A stretch of DNA of 64,000 nt, from NCBI GenBank assembly GCA_947591315.1, contig CANQDD010000005.1, forward strand, positions 48,425 through 112,424, written 5' to 3'. The number at the start of each line of letters is the position of its first letter. The stretch's first letter is position 1. The DNA is from an uncultured Clostridia bacterium (lineage in GTDB: Bacteria > Bacillota > Clostridia > UBA1381). The position numbers and the translations under genes were made by a program. The notes below the pieces were generated by a model, which was given only the letters and a program-made list of their open reading frames with translations, was not told the DNA's origin and did no database searches. Below, in pieces: positions 16,474 to 25,700 of this stretch.

Positions 16474-19074
16474 CTATTCCTCCAATATGTCGGTAGTGAG
16501 ATTATCGACGTACATCGGCTTTGCCCACGTTGTGTAGGCTGCCTTAAATTCAAGCCCCGCAAGCGTTTTGACGTCCTTCGCCGTGCCCTCGTATACCTTC
16601 GTTTCCTCGTCGTTCGTGTTATTCTTTACCGTTACCTTTATTTTACCCGTCGAGGGCGTGAAGTAAATGCCGATATGCGCGCCGTTCGATATAAGCTGGT
16701 TTTCAAGCTTGTCGTTTACGTAGTTGCGGAGATATATCTTCGCCGCGCCCGCCTCGCTCGTAAGTCTGCCGCCGACGGTTATCTCGTAATTGTCCCAGTC
16801 AAGGTAGTGCAGCTTCACCGTTTCCTTGCCGTTATCGCCGTAAAGCGCGAGGTCGGCTGTGCCGCCGGAGTTTGACGCGTAGAGGTCGAACGCAATATAT
16901 ATCGTTTGGTTGTCGGCGCAGGTGAGCTTATTAAGGTCAAGGTACGCCGCGCCGCTTTTCTCCACGCCGTCCTTGTTCTCGTAATCGGGCTGCACGCCGA
17001 GCACGTTATTACCCGCGCCGTCCTTTGTGAGTGCCGCGCCTCCGCTCAGCTTAAACTTACCCGCGTCCTTTTCAAAATCGTTCGTCGCGTCCGCGACGCT
17101 TGACACGAGCGTGTACGATTTACCGTCGTATTTCTCGGTTTCGTCGGTTACGTGAACGCGCTTTTCGGCGGTGTGGTTAAGGCTCGGCGAGTGCGCGTAA
17201 ACGGTCACGTCTCCCCTTTCGCGAGCCGTCAGCATACCGTTTTCATCAACAGCCGCGACGCTTTCGTCCGACACGCTCCATTCGATTTCGCCGTTTAAGT
17301 CTGTTTCGCCCGTATTTACACGGTACGTTTCCGTTTCACCGGCGGTCACAACGTCGCTTCCATCAACGGTCATGTACGAAACGTCAGCCGCTCTGAGCAG
17401 CTTCGCTGTATATCCCGCCGCGCTTTCTTCAAACTTGCCCTTTGACGCGTTCGTCTTAACGGCTTTAAGCGCGCCGTTTTCGTCGTAGAGTGCAGCAATC
17501 GCGCCGACGCTTCCCTTTGCCGCCGCGTCGGAGTAACTGTACTCTCCCGTCGCCGCGTCAAATGTAAAGCCGTCGTCCGCGCCCTTTATTATGTAGGTCG
17601 TGAGTGTGCCTGCCTTGAGCGTCGTTTTGAGCGTCGTGCCGCTCATTTCCGCCTCGCCCTTTATTTCCTTCCAATGCTCCGCGCTGTCGCCCGTTTCGTT
17701 GTTCGTGCGTATCTCGGTAACGTCGTTTCCGACATTGAGAAACGCTGACAGGTCAAACTCGTAATCAAAGTCCTCCGTTCCGCGGTTTACCGCGACAATT
17801 TTTATATCGCCCGTTTCCTTGTTGTACGCCGCGAGCGTACCGTCCGACGACGCTATAATTGTGTCACCGGGGTTTATGTAGCGCGTAAACTGTCCAAAGA
17901 AGTAGTATTTATTTGATAATTCGAGTGTTTCATTATCGTGGTCAGCCATCGCGATGCCCCACAGTGATGAAGGCGGGTCGAGCGATGCGTCCGCCTCGGT
18001 CTTTGTGCCGTCCGGCGCGGTAAAATCGCTGTCGCGGTGAAAATCAACTATGTCCCACATCACCCACGCGGCGGGCATCATGCCGTTCATGTCGAGGATA
18101 ATTCTGTCGGCGAGCGCGAAACCGTCCCAACCGCCGTCAACCTCGCTCATCCACAAATTCTTGCCCGCGTTTACAGCCGTTTCCTTAAGCTGTCTGCGCT
18201 GCGAGCCGCCGTAGGTGTGAGTGTCTATTCTGCCGAGCGCGGCCTTCGCTTCGTCGGTAAGCAACGCGTAGTTAGCGACCGACTTGTCTATATCCGTTTC
18301 GTCCATACCAGCCACAAGCACGTCCGTAAGACCGTGGCTGTCAAGCGAGCGGCGCAGCGCAGTTATCGTGTCCGACTGCGTTTTGCCGGGCGAATAGTGC
18401 GCGCCCTCCTGCTTTGGACTGAGCGCGCCCCAGTAGGTCGTGTCCGGCTCGTTCATCGGCGAGTAGCTTTGGAATTTTATACCGTACTCGTCGCGCATAC
18501 GCTCCGTCACCTCGGCAATAAATTCCGTAAAATCGCCGAGATGTTCGGAATTGAGGTTGTCGTCGCCCGCGTTTTCCGCGCCCGACGAGCAGAGAGAATT
18601 TGTCATGAACCACGGCGGTGAATTTGAAAACCCCTCAAAATAAATATCGGGGTTAGCCTTCATCGCCGCGAGCGCGATATTGCGCTGATTTTCGTCTGCT
18701 GTCATGTCGTATATTATATTCCCGTCGTCGTCAAAGCCTGCGGCGTACGATGGTATTTTTGAGTCGGAGCGCGTTATGTGGTCATGCTCCGGATCGTCGC
18801 CGCCGCCGAGGTTGTAACGCGCTATGTCAAGCGAAAGACCGCCCTCGCTGAAAAACGCGTCAGCCGCTGCCGACGTGAGCTTTTCACTGTATCCGAGTCG
18901 GTTCGCCCACCAGCACAAGCTCGTGCCCCAGCCCTGAAACCTGCCGCCGTTAAATGGCGACGCGTTTGAGGGGTCGAGACGCACTACCGTAACGTCGTCC
19001 GCCGACACGGGCAGCGCGGCAAGCGCGCACAAAACCGACGCGGCGGTCAGCACAGATATAATACGTTCTTTCAT
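16474..19074 (-). CDS. secreted glycoside hydrolase family 30, endo-beta-1,6-galactanase-like
   Basis: 866 residues. Signal peptide about 1-25 (ALPVSADD). The catalytic (beta/alpha)8 domain spans about 30-490 and begins FQGWGTSLCWWANRLGYSE, a hallmark of the GH30 group containing endo-beta-1,6-galactanases. The acid/base is Glu209 in SPMNEPDTTYW and the nucleophile Glu311 in LWMSEVDGGWD. A beta-sandwich completes the GH30 core. A module resembling the KAFVW-type C-terminal module follows, then a Big_2-like Ig domain (about 580-650), then a concanavalin/LamG-like carbohydrate-binding domain. Predicted role: cutting the beta-1,6-galactan of type II arabinogalactan outside the cell. It is 18 bp downstream of the aminotransferase and 3 bp upstream of the GH43. 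Confidence 0.88.
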   Translation of the reverse strand: MKERIISVLTAASVLCALAALPVSADDVTVVRLDPSNASPFNGGRFQGWGTSLCWWANRLGYSEKLTSAAADAFFSEGGLSLDIARYNLGGGDDPEHDHITRSDSKIPSYAAGFDDDGNIIYDMTADENQRNIALAAMKANPDIYFEGFSNSPPWFMTNSLCSSGAENAGDDNLNSEHLGDFTEFIAEVTERMRDEYGIKFQSYSPMNEPDTTYWGALSPKQEGAHYSPGKTQSDTITALRRSLDSHGLTDVLVAGMDETDIDKSVANYALLTDEAKAALGRIDTHTYGGSQRRQLKETAVNAGKNLWMSEVDGGWDGFALADRIILDMNGMMPAAWVMWDIVDFHRDSDFTAPDGTKTEADASLDPPSSLWGIAMADHDNETLELSNKYYFFGQFTRYINPGDTIIASSDGTLAAYNKETGDIKIVAVNRGTEDFDYEFDLSAFLNVGNDVTEIRTNNETGDSAEHWKEIKGEAEMSGTTLKTTLKAGTLTTYIIKGADDGFTFDAATGEYSYSDAAAKGSVGAIAALYDENGALKAVKTNASKGKFEESAAGYTAKLLRAADVSYMTVDGSDVVTAGETETYRVNTGETDLNGEIEWSVSDESVAAVDENGMLTARERGDVTVYAHSPSLNHTAEKRVHVTDETEKYDGKSYTLVSSVADATNDFEKDAGKFKLSGGAALTKDGAGNNVLGVQPDYENKDGVEKSGAAYLDLNKLTCADNQTIYIAFDLYASNSGGTADLALYGDNGKETVKLHYLDWDNYEITVGGRLTSEAGAAKIYLRNYVNDKLENQLISNGAHIGIYFTPSTGKIKVTVKNNTNDEETKVYEGTAKDVKTLAGLEFKAAYTTWAKPMYVDNLTTDILEE

Positions 19075-19092
19075 GGTTTGTACCCTTTCCGA

Positions 19093-20379
19093 TTACACAT
19101 TCGCCTCTGCCAAAAGCTTTTCAAGCCCCGCGAGTTTTACGCAGGTGGTAAGCACGACGCAAGCCTGCTTTAATTCCTCGGTTGACGGGAATGTCGGGGC
19201 TATGCGGATATTGCTGTCATTGGGGTCTATGCCGTAGGGGTACGTCGCGCCCGCGCCCGTCATAACGACTCCCGCGTCCTTGCACAGGCTCACCACGCGC
19301 TTCGCGCAGCCCTTCGGGGTGTCGAGCGAAATAAAGTAGCCGCCGTTCGGACGCGTCCACTCCGCTATGCCGAGCGGCGCAAGCTCGGTGTCGAGCGCGT
19401 CAAGCACAGCCTCAAACTTCGGGCGTATCACAGCCGCGTGCTTTTTCATATGTTCGAGCATACCGTCAAAATCGCCGAAAAACTTTACGTGACGGAGCTG
19501 ATTTATCTTGTCGTGTCCTATCGTCTGTATCGTGAGCTGCTTCTTTATAAAGTCGAGGTTAGCCTTTGACGCTGCGATCGCCGCTATGCCCGAACCCGGG
19601 AACGTGACCTTCGAGGTCGAGCAGAACTTGAATACCATATCGGGATTGCCCGCCTTCTCGCACTCGTGGAGGATTTCGAGAATGTGATCCTGTCTGTCCT
19701 CGTAGAGGTGGTGTATGCAGTAAGCGTTGTCCCAGTAAATGCGGAAATCCTTCGCCGCCGGCTTTAACGCAGCGAAACGGCGCACCGTTTCATCGGAATA
19801 TGTAATGCCGGACGGGTTTGAATACTTAGGCACGCACCATATACCCTTTATGCTCTCGTCCTTTGACACAAGCTCCTCAACCATGTCCATATCCGGTCCT
19901 TCGGCGGTCATGGGAACATTTATCATCTCTATGCCGAAAAACTCCGTTATCGCGAAATGTCTGTCGTAACCCGGCACGGGGCAGAGGAATTTCACCTTGT
20001 CAAGCTTTGCCCACGGCGTCGAACCCATTACGCCGTGCGTCATTGAGCGCGCCACGGTGTCGTACATAACGTTAAGGCTTGAGTTGCCGTATATTATAAT
20101 CTGGTCTACGGGGCACTCTATCATCGCGCTCAAAAGTCTTTTTGCTTCGATTATGCCGTCGAGTACGCCGTAGTTGCGGCAGTCAATGCCCTCCTCGCCG
20201 ACGAGGTCGCTGCCGCTCAGCGCGTCAACCATGCCCATCGACAGGTCGAGCTGCTCCTTGTTCGGCTTGCCGCGCGACATGTCGAGCTTTAACCCCATGC
20301 CCTGAAGCTCCTCATACTTTCCCTTTACCGCCTCGTACTCGGCGATAAGCTGTTCTCTTGTCATTTCACTGTACTTCAT
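19093..20379 (-). CDS. PLP-dependent aminotransferase, Aminotran_MocR-type (aspartate aminotransferase class Ic-like)
   Basis: 428 residues, fold-type I. The N-terminus KLDMSRGKPNKEQLDLS matches the PF12897-type family. Later blocks are NSSLNVMYD, GIWCVPKYSNPSGITYSDE, DNAYCIHHL (Asp contacting the PLP nitrogen), and the PLP lysine in FCSTSKVTFPGSGIAA. Characterised relatives are aspartate aminotransferases, so aspartate/2-oxoglutarate transamination is the likely reaction. CGGAGG lies ahead of the ATG at 20379. Its place between galM and the galactanase is odd for an amino-acid enzyme and may only reflect shared transcription. Confidence 0.88.
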   Translation of the reverse strand: MKYSEMTREQLIAEYEAVKGKYEELQGMGLKLDMSRGKPNKEQLDLSMGMVDALSGSDLVGEEGIDCRNYGVLDGIIEAKRLLSAMIECPVDQIIIYGNSSLNVMYDTVARSMTHGVMGSTPWAKLDKVKFLCPVPGYDRHFAITEFFGIEMINVPMTAEGPDMDMVEELVSKDESIKGIWCVPKYSNPSGITYSDETVRRFAALKPAAKDFRIYWDNAYCIHHLYEDRQDHILEILHECEKAGNPDMVFKFCSTSKVTFPGSGIAAIAASKANLDFIKKQLTIQTIGHDKINQLRHVKFFGDFDGMLEHMKKHAAVIRPKFEAVLDALDTELAPLGIAEWTRPNGGYFISLDTPKGCAKRVVSLCKDAGVVMTGAGATYPYGIDPNDSNIRIAPTFPSTEELKQACVVLTTCVKLAGLEKLLAEANV

Positions 20380-20409
20380 GTTTAACCCTCCGTATATGCT
20401 TTTTGATGC

Positions 20410-21453
20410 TTATTTTACCGAAAATCTGTACTCCGTCGTGAAGTCGTATTTATCCCCCGCTTTAAGCACAGGCGACGGGAAGTGCGCGTGCTTCATTGAG
20501 TTGGGGAAATACTGCGTTTCAAGGCAGAATGCGTGATGAACGCCGTAGCGCGCGCCACCTTTGTAAACGCCCTCCTTAAGTCCGTTCGATGTGTAAAGCT
20601 GAACGCCCGGCTTATCGGTGTAAACGTCCATTGTTACGCCGTTTTCCTCGCACCGAGCCGTTGCCGCATGGCGGTAACCCGTGCCGTCAATCACAAAATT
20701 ATGGTCGTAGCCGGAGAACATTTTTATCTGCTCAAAATCAGAATTTATATCCCTGCCAATCTTCTTTTCCGCGCGGAAGTCGAACGGCGTTCCTTCCACC
20801 GACAGCACCTCGCCGGTCGGCATACAGCCGTCATTGTTAGGCGTGTAGAACGACGCGTTCAGCTTTAATATCTGCTCCGTCATTTCGCCGCTGCCGTGTC
20901 CCGCGAGATTAAAATACGCGTGGTTCGTGAGGTTTACAACCGTGTCCCTGTCGGAAACCGCCTCGTAGTGGATTTTGAGCGCGTTGTCCTTCGTGACGGT
21001 GTATGTGACGGTCACGTCGAGCTTTCCGGGGAAGCCCTCCTCGCCGTCGGGCGACGTGAGCGTAAGCGTAAGCGATGGTTCGTCTCCGTCATGCTCACAC
21101 GCGTTCCACACCTTTTTGTCAAAGCCGATATTGCCGCCGTGAAGACTGTTTTCGCTCTCGTTTTTGCCGACGCGGTACGTCTGCCCGTTAAGCGTAAATT
21201 CGGCGTTTTCTATTCTGTTCGCGTGTCTGCCGATAAGCGCGCCGAGGTAGCCGCTGTTATTCAGATAATCGCTCATGCTGTCGCGTCCGAGCACAACGTC
21301 GACCTCCGCGCCGTTTTTGTCCGGTACGCGAAGGCTTCTGAGTATTCCGCCGTACGTGAGTATTTCGGCTGTTACCGTTCCATTTGCAAGCGTGTATAAA
21401 TATACGTTCTCACCCTGCGGCGTTTTGCCGTATTCGCTCTTTGTAACTGACAT
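20410..21453 (-). CDS. galM: aldose 1-epimerase (galactose mutarotase)
   Basis: 347 residues, cytoplasmic. It interconverts alpha and beta anomers of galactose and related sugars ahead of the Leloir pathway. Signatures: LTYGGILRSLRVPDKNG, GALIGRHANRIENAEF (substrate-binding His/Arg), NSLHGGNIGFDKKVW, VNLTNHAYFNLAGHG (catalytic His), and LETQYFPNSMKH with the catalytic Glu. Family-typical length. It is the first gene after the 21524-21552 promoter and starts the run galM - aminotransferase - GH30 - GH43. Galactose released by the galactanase would be its substrate. Confidence 0.95.
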   Translation of the reverse strand: MSVTKSEYGKTPQGENVYLYTLANGTVTAEILTYGGILRSLRVPDKNGAEVDVVLGRDSMSDYLNNSGYLGALIGRHANRIENAEFTLNGQTYRVGKNESENSLHGGNIGFDKKVWNACEHDGDEPSLTLTLTSPDGEEGFPGKLDVTVTYTVTKDNALKIHYEAVSDRDTVVNLTNHAYFNLAGHGSGEMTEQILKLNASFYTPNNDGCMPTGEVLSVEGTPFDFRAEKKIGRDINSDFEQIKMFSGYDHNFVIDGTGYRHAATARCEENGVTMDVYTDKPGVQLYTSNGLKEGVYKGGARYGVHHAFCLETQYFPNSMKHAHFPSPVLKAGDKYDFTTEYRFSVK

Positions 21454-21523
21454 TTGTATTTTCCTCCTCCGTGAATTTTATGTAAAATTATTCATACGCT
21501 TTTTTACTGCACTTTATCTTTAT

Positions 21524-21552
21524 ATTATATCATATTTTCCGCATTTCGTCAA
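21524..21552 (-). promoter_or_regulatory. promoter of the galM - aminotransferase - GH30 - GH43 operon
   Basis: Minus strand TTGACG (21552-21547), 17-bp spacer, TATAAT (21529-21524). No other promoter-sized gap exists until the terminator at 15528. Confidence 0.75.
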
Positions 21553-21575
21553 TAACGGACGGCATGGCTATATAC

Positions 21576-21601
21576 AAAAAAGTCCGTCCCCTCGGGCGGA
21601 C
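21576..21601 (-). terminator. terminator behind hemW
   Basis: Minus strand stem GTCCGCCC / GGACGGAC with loop GAGG, then TTTTTT. It directly follows the hemW stop codon. Confidence 0.85.
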
Positions 21602-21605
21602 AATT

Positions 21606-22703
21606 TTATACAAATTCACAAAGAACGGAGTTCGACACGTCCACGCCGCGCCGCGTTAGGCTGTACGAGCCGCCCTCGCGCTTCATAAGTCCCGACTGCG
21701 TGAACCTGTCCAGAATATCGCCGTACCCACTTTCGAGCGTAGTCCCGAAAAGCGCATAAAAGCGGTCGGAGCTTATTCCCTTATTCATGCGAAGCCCCGT
21801 TATTATAAACTCCGACATTTTGTCACGCCGTGTGAGAGGGGTGACCTCCCTTCCCTCTCCGCGTATATATTCCGCAAGGTCGGACGTATTGTACGCGCGG
21901 CTCTCGCCGTCAAACGAGTGCGCCGCCGCGCCGATACCGATATACGGCTCGAACGTCCAGTATTTTATGTTGTGGGCGCACTCAAAGCCGTCTTTCGCGA
22001 AATTCGATATTTCATATTGGTGAAAGCCGTTTTTGGCGAGGTAATCCACCGTGTAAGCGTACATTTCCCTGTCCTCGTCGTCACTCGGCAGCACGAGCTT
22101 ACCCGTATTGTACTCTGCGGCAAGCGGTGTGCCGTCCTCTATTATAAGACTGTACGCGCTTATGTGCGTCACGGGCAGCGAAACGGCGGTTTCAAGCGTA
22201 TTTTTAAGGCTTTCCATAGTCTGGTTCGGGAGCGCGGTCATAAGATCGATACTTATGTTATTAAACCCCGCTCTGTGCAGATCCCCAACCGCGCTGTACG
22301 CCTCTTCTGCGGTGTGTATTCTTCCGACCGCGCGAAGCTCCGCGTCGTTAAACGACTGCGCGCCCACGCTCGCGCGGTTCACGCCGCCTGAAAGAAGCGC
22401 GTCTGTTTTGCGCGCGTCAAGCGTGCCGGGGTTGATTTCAACGGTAAACTCGTAATTCTCGGCTATGTCAAACGTGTCAAATACCGACCGCGTAAGGCGC
22501 GTGAGGCTCTCCGCGTCCAAAATTGACGGAGTGCCGCCGCCTATAAAAATTGTGTCGGCTTTTTCGCCGGCGTGACCTTTCATCTCGCGTTCGAGCGCGT
22601 CAAGGTACGCGCCGATACAATCCTCACGTCCCGCGTAGGATACAAAATCACAGTATTTGCATTTTCTTTTGCAGAAAGGGATGTGAATATATATTCCGTT
22701 CAT
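21606..22703 (-). CDS. hemW: HemW-like radical SAM protein (heme chaperone / coproporphyrinogen oxidase homologue)
   Basis: 365 residues. The N-terminus GIYIHIPFCKRKCKYCDFVS contains the radical SAM cluster motif CxxxCxxC plus the extra Phe of the HemN/HemW group, followed by DTIFIGGGTPSIL and SVGAQSFNDAELRAVGRIHT. The C-terminal HemN-type domain (GLRMNKGISSDRF) is present. The extra N-terminal region of true HemN is absent, so it is HemW, a heme-insertion chaperone, rather than the oxidase. It is 11 bp downstream of polC and is the last gene of that unit. Confidence 0.92.
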   Translation of the reverse strand: MNGIYIHIPFCKRKCKYCDFVSYAGREDCIGAYLDALEREMKGHAGEKADTIFIGGGTPSILDAESLTRLTRSVFDTFDIAENYEFTVEINPGTLDARKTDALLSGGVNRASVGAQSFNDAELRAVGRIHTAEEAYSAVGDLHRAGFNNISIDLMTALPNQTMESLKNTLETAVSLPVTHISAYSLIIEDGTPLAAEYNTGKLVLPSDDEDREMYAYTVDYLAKNGFHQYEISNFAKDGFECAHNIKYWTFEPYIGIGAAAHSFDGESRAYNTSDLAEYIRGEGREVTPLTRRDKMSEFIITGLRMNKGISSDRFYALFGTTLESGYGDILDRFTQSGLMKREGGSYSLTRRGVDVSNSVLCEFV

Positions 22704-22714
22704 TTTTACCCCTC

Positions 22715-25700
22715 TCAGTCAAACAGCGATACCTGGTCGGAGTCGGCAAGCTCGTCAAAGCAGCCGTTTTCTTCGAGGACGGACAGAGTTGTTTTGCCTA
22801 TACCCGTGCGCAGCCGCAAATCCTCGACGTTTCTGAAATCACCCTTTTCACGTTCAGCCGTAATCGCGAGAGCGTCGTTGTCGCTCACGCCCGGCAGCGC
22901 GTTAAGGGGCGGAAGTATGCCTTCATCGGTGCGCAGGAAGTTGAGAGCGTGGGACTTATATAGATCCACCGGCACGAAATTTATGCCGCGCGCGTACATC
23001 TCGACGCATATTTCGAGTATCGGTATAAGCCCCTCCTCCTTCGGGGTAGCCGTGTTGTCCTTCTTTTTTGCGTTTATCGCTCTTATTTCCTCGCGCACTC
23101 TCTCCTCGCCGCGCGCCATTATCGACGCGTCAAAGTCGTCGGCGCGGACAGAGAAGTACGCCATGTAAAACGCTTCGGGATAATGCACCTTGTAGTACGC
23201 TATACGGAACGCCGACATTACGTAAGCCACGGCGTGCGCCTTCGGGAACATGTACTTTATCTTTTTGCACGACGCGATGTACCAGTCGGGAACGTTATTG
23301 TCGCGCATTTCCTTCTCGTACTCGGGCGTAAGTCCCTTGCCCTTTCTCACCATTTCCATTATCTTAAACGCGTGTTCGTTCTCCACGCCCATGGAAATGA
23401 GGTAAATCATGATATCGTCACGCGCGCAGATAGAGTGCGACAGGTCGGTTTTACCCTCGCGTATAAGCTCCTGCGCGTTGCCTATCCACACGTCCGTGCC
23501 GTGCGACAAGCCGGATATGCGCGCAAGCTCCGAAAACGTCGTCGGTTTTGTGTCCTCGAGCATCTGGCGCACAAATTTTGTGCCAAACTCCGGCACGCCG
23601 TAGGTGCCCAAATTTGTGCCTATATCCTTGCCCGGCAAAAGCTTTAACGCCTTATTCGACGTGAACAGGCTCATCGTTTCCTTGTCGCCTATCGGTATGT
23701 CGCGCGCCTTTACGCCCGTTATATCCTCCAGCATTTTTATGACCGTCGGATCATCGTGACCGAGCTCGTCGAGCTTTAGAAGGTTCTGGTCGATTTTGTG
23801 GTAGTCGAAATGCGTCGTTATTATGTCGGAGTTGGGATCGTCGGCAGGGTGCTGCACGGGGCAGAACTCGTGTATGTCATTCTCGAACGGCACAACGATT
23901 ATGCCGCCCGGGTGCTGACCAGTCGTGCGCTTTACGCCCTCGCAGCCCTTCGCGAGACGCATCATCTCCGCGCCGCGCATCGTAATTCCCTTGTCCTCAC
24001 AGTAACGCTTTACATATCCGAACGCCGTTTTTTCCGCGACAGTGCCTATCGTACCGGCACGGAACACCTTGCCCTCGCCGAAATACGTTTCGGTGTACTT
24101 GTGTATCACGGGCTGGTACACGCCGGAAAAGTTAAGGTCAATATCAGGCTCCTTATCACCCTTGAAGCCGAGGAACGTTTCAAACGGTATGTCGTGACCA
24201 TCCTTGCGGTACATCGTGCCGCACTTCGGACACTCCTTGTCGGGAAGGTCGCAGCCGGATATACCTGTCTCGCTTTCTATAAATTCGACGTTCTTGCAGT
24301 TGGGGCAAATGTAGTGCGCCTGAAGAGAGTTTACCTCGGTTATGTCGGAGAGGTACGCCACAAGCGACGAGCCGACAGAGCCGCGCGAGCCCACAAGATA
24401 ACCGTCCGCGAGCGAATGGCGCACAAGCTCCTGCGCGATCTTGTACATTACGGAGAAGCCGTAGGTCGTTATGGAGTAAAGCTCCTTGTCGAGACGCTTC
24501 TGTACAACGTCCGGGAGCGGGTCGCCGTAAATTTCCTTCGCGCGCCGCGTCGCGTCGTTTACTATATCCTCCTCCGCGCCCGGAATTACGGGCGGACATT
24601 TCTTTTCGGGTATCGGTCGCACGTCGCCTATCATATCGGCTACGAGGTTTGTGTTGTCGATAACGACCTCTCTTGCCTTCTGCGGTCCGAGGTACTCAAA
24701 CTCCTTCATCATTTCCTCGGTAGTGCGGAAGTAAAGCGGAGCCTGGTTGTCCGCGTCTGTAAAGCCCTTGTAATTCATAAGGATTTTGCGGTAGTCCGCG
24801 CCCTCCTCGTCCATGAAATGCACGTCGCACGTCGCGCAGACGGGCTTGTTGTACTTTTCGCCGAGGCTTACTATAAAGCGGTTCAAATTACGCAAATCCT
24901 CGTCGGTGTTGACCGTCGGGTGGCGGCTGTCGCTTTTCATGTACGCGTTGTTGCCTATCGGCTGTATTTCGAGGTAATCGTAAAAGTTTACTATATCCGC
25001 GATCGTCTCGTCGTTTTCGCCCTCGACTACCGCGCGCACAAGCTCGCCCGCCTCGCACGCCGAGCCTAAAATGAGTCCCTCGCGCTTTTCGCTGAGCAGA
25101 CTTTTCGGTATGCGCGGCACGCGGTAGAAATATTTTAGCTGTGACTCCGATACCAATTCGTATATGTGCCGCAGTCCAACCGCGTTTTTCGCGAGAATTA
25201 TTATATGAAACGCCTTGTTTTTGAGCGCCGCCGCACGCAGGTCGAATATGTCGTTAAAGGTTTTAAGCTCCGTCTTTCCTTCCTCGCGGAGCGTTTCAAG
25301 CATTTTCACAAACACGTCAGCCGTAGCCTTCGCGTCGTCAACGGCGCGGTGATGGTTCTCAAGTATCACGCCGAGATGCTTCGTGAGCGTGTCGAGCCTG
25401 AAATTGTGGAGATCCGGGTACATGCAGCGCGCGAGCATAAGCGTGTCGAGCACACAGAAATTGTACTCAATGCCGTTGTCCCTCGCGGCTTTTTCGATAA
25501 AGCCGGTGTCGAACGCGGCGTTGTGCGCCACAAGCACGCAGCCTTCGCAGAACTTCAGAAAATCCCCTATTATCTCCCCTATCTTCGGCGCGTCCTTTAC
25601 CATGCCGTCGTTTATGCCGGTAAGGTTTACTATATCCTCGGGTATGGGCTGACCGGGGTTCACGAACGTTGACCACCTGTCGGTGATCTCGCCGTTTACG

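Noticed and set aside
23798..25069. Long plus-strand ORF (423 codons) opposite polC
   Set aside because: Antisense shadow caused by GC-rich codon bias; its composition is Val/Arg/Leu-rich without recognisable motifs, and polC is unquestionable.
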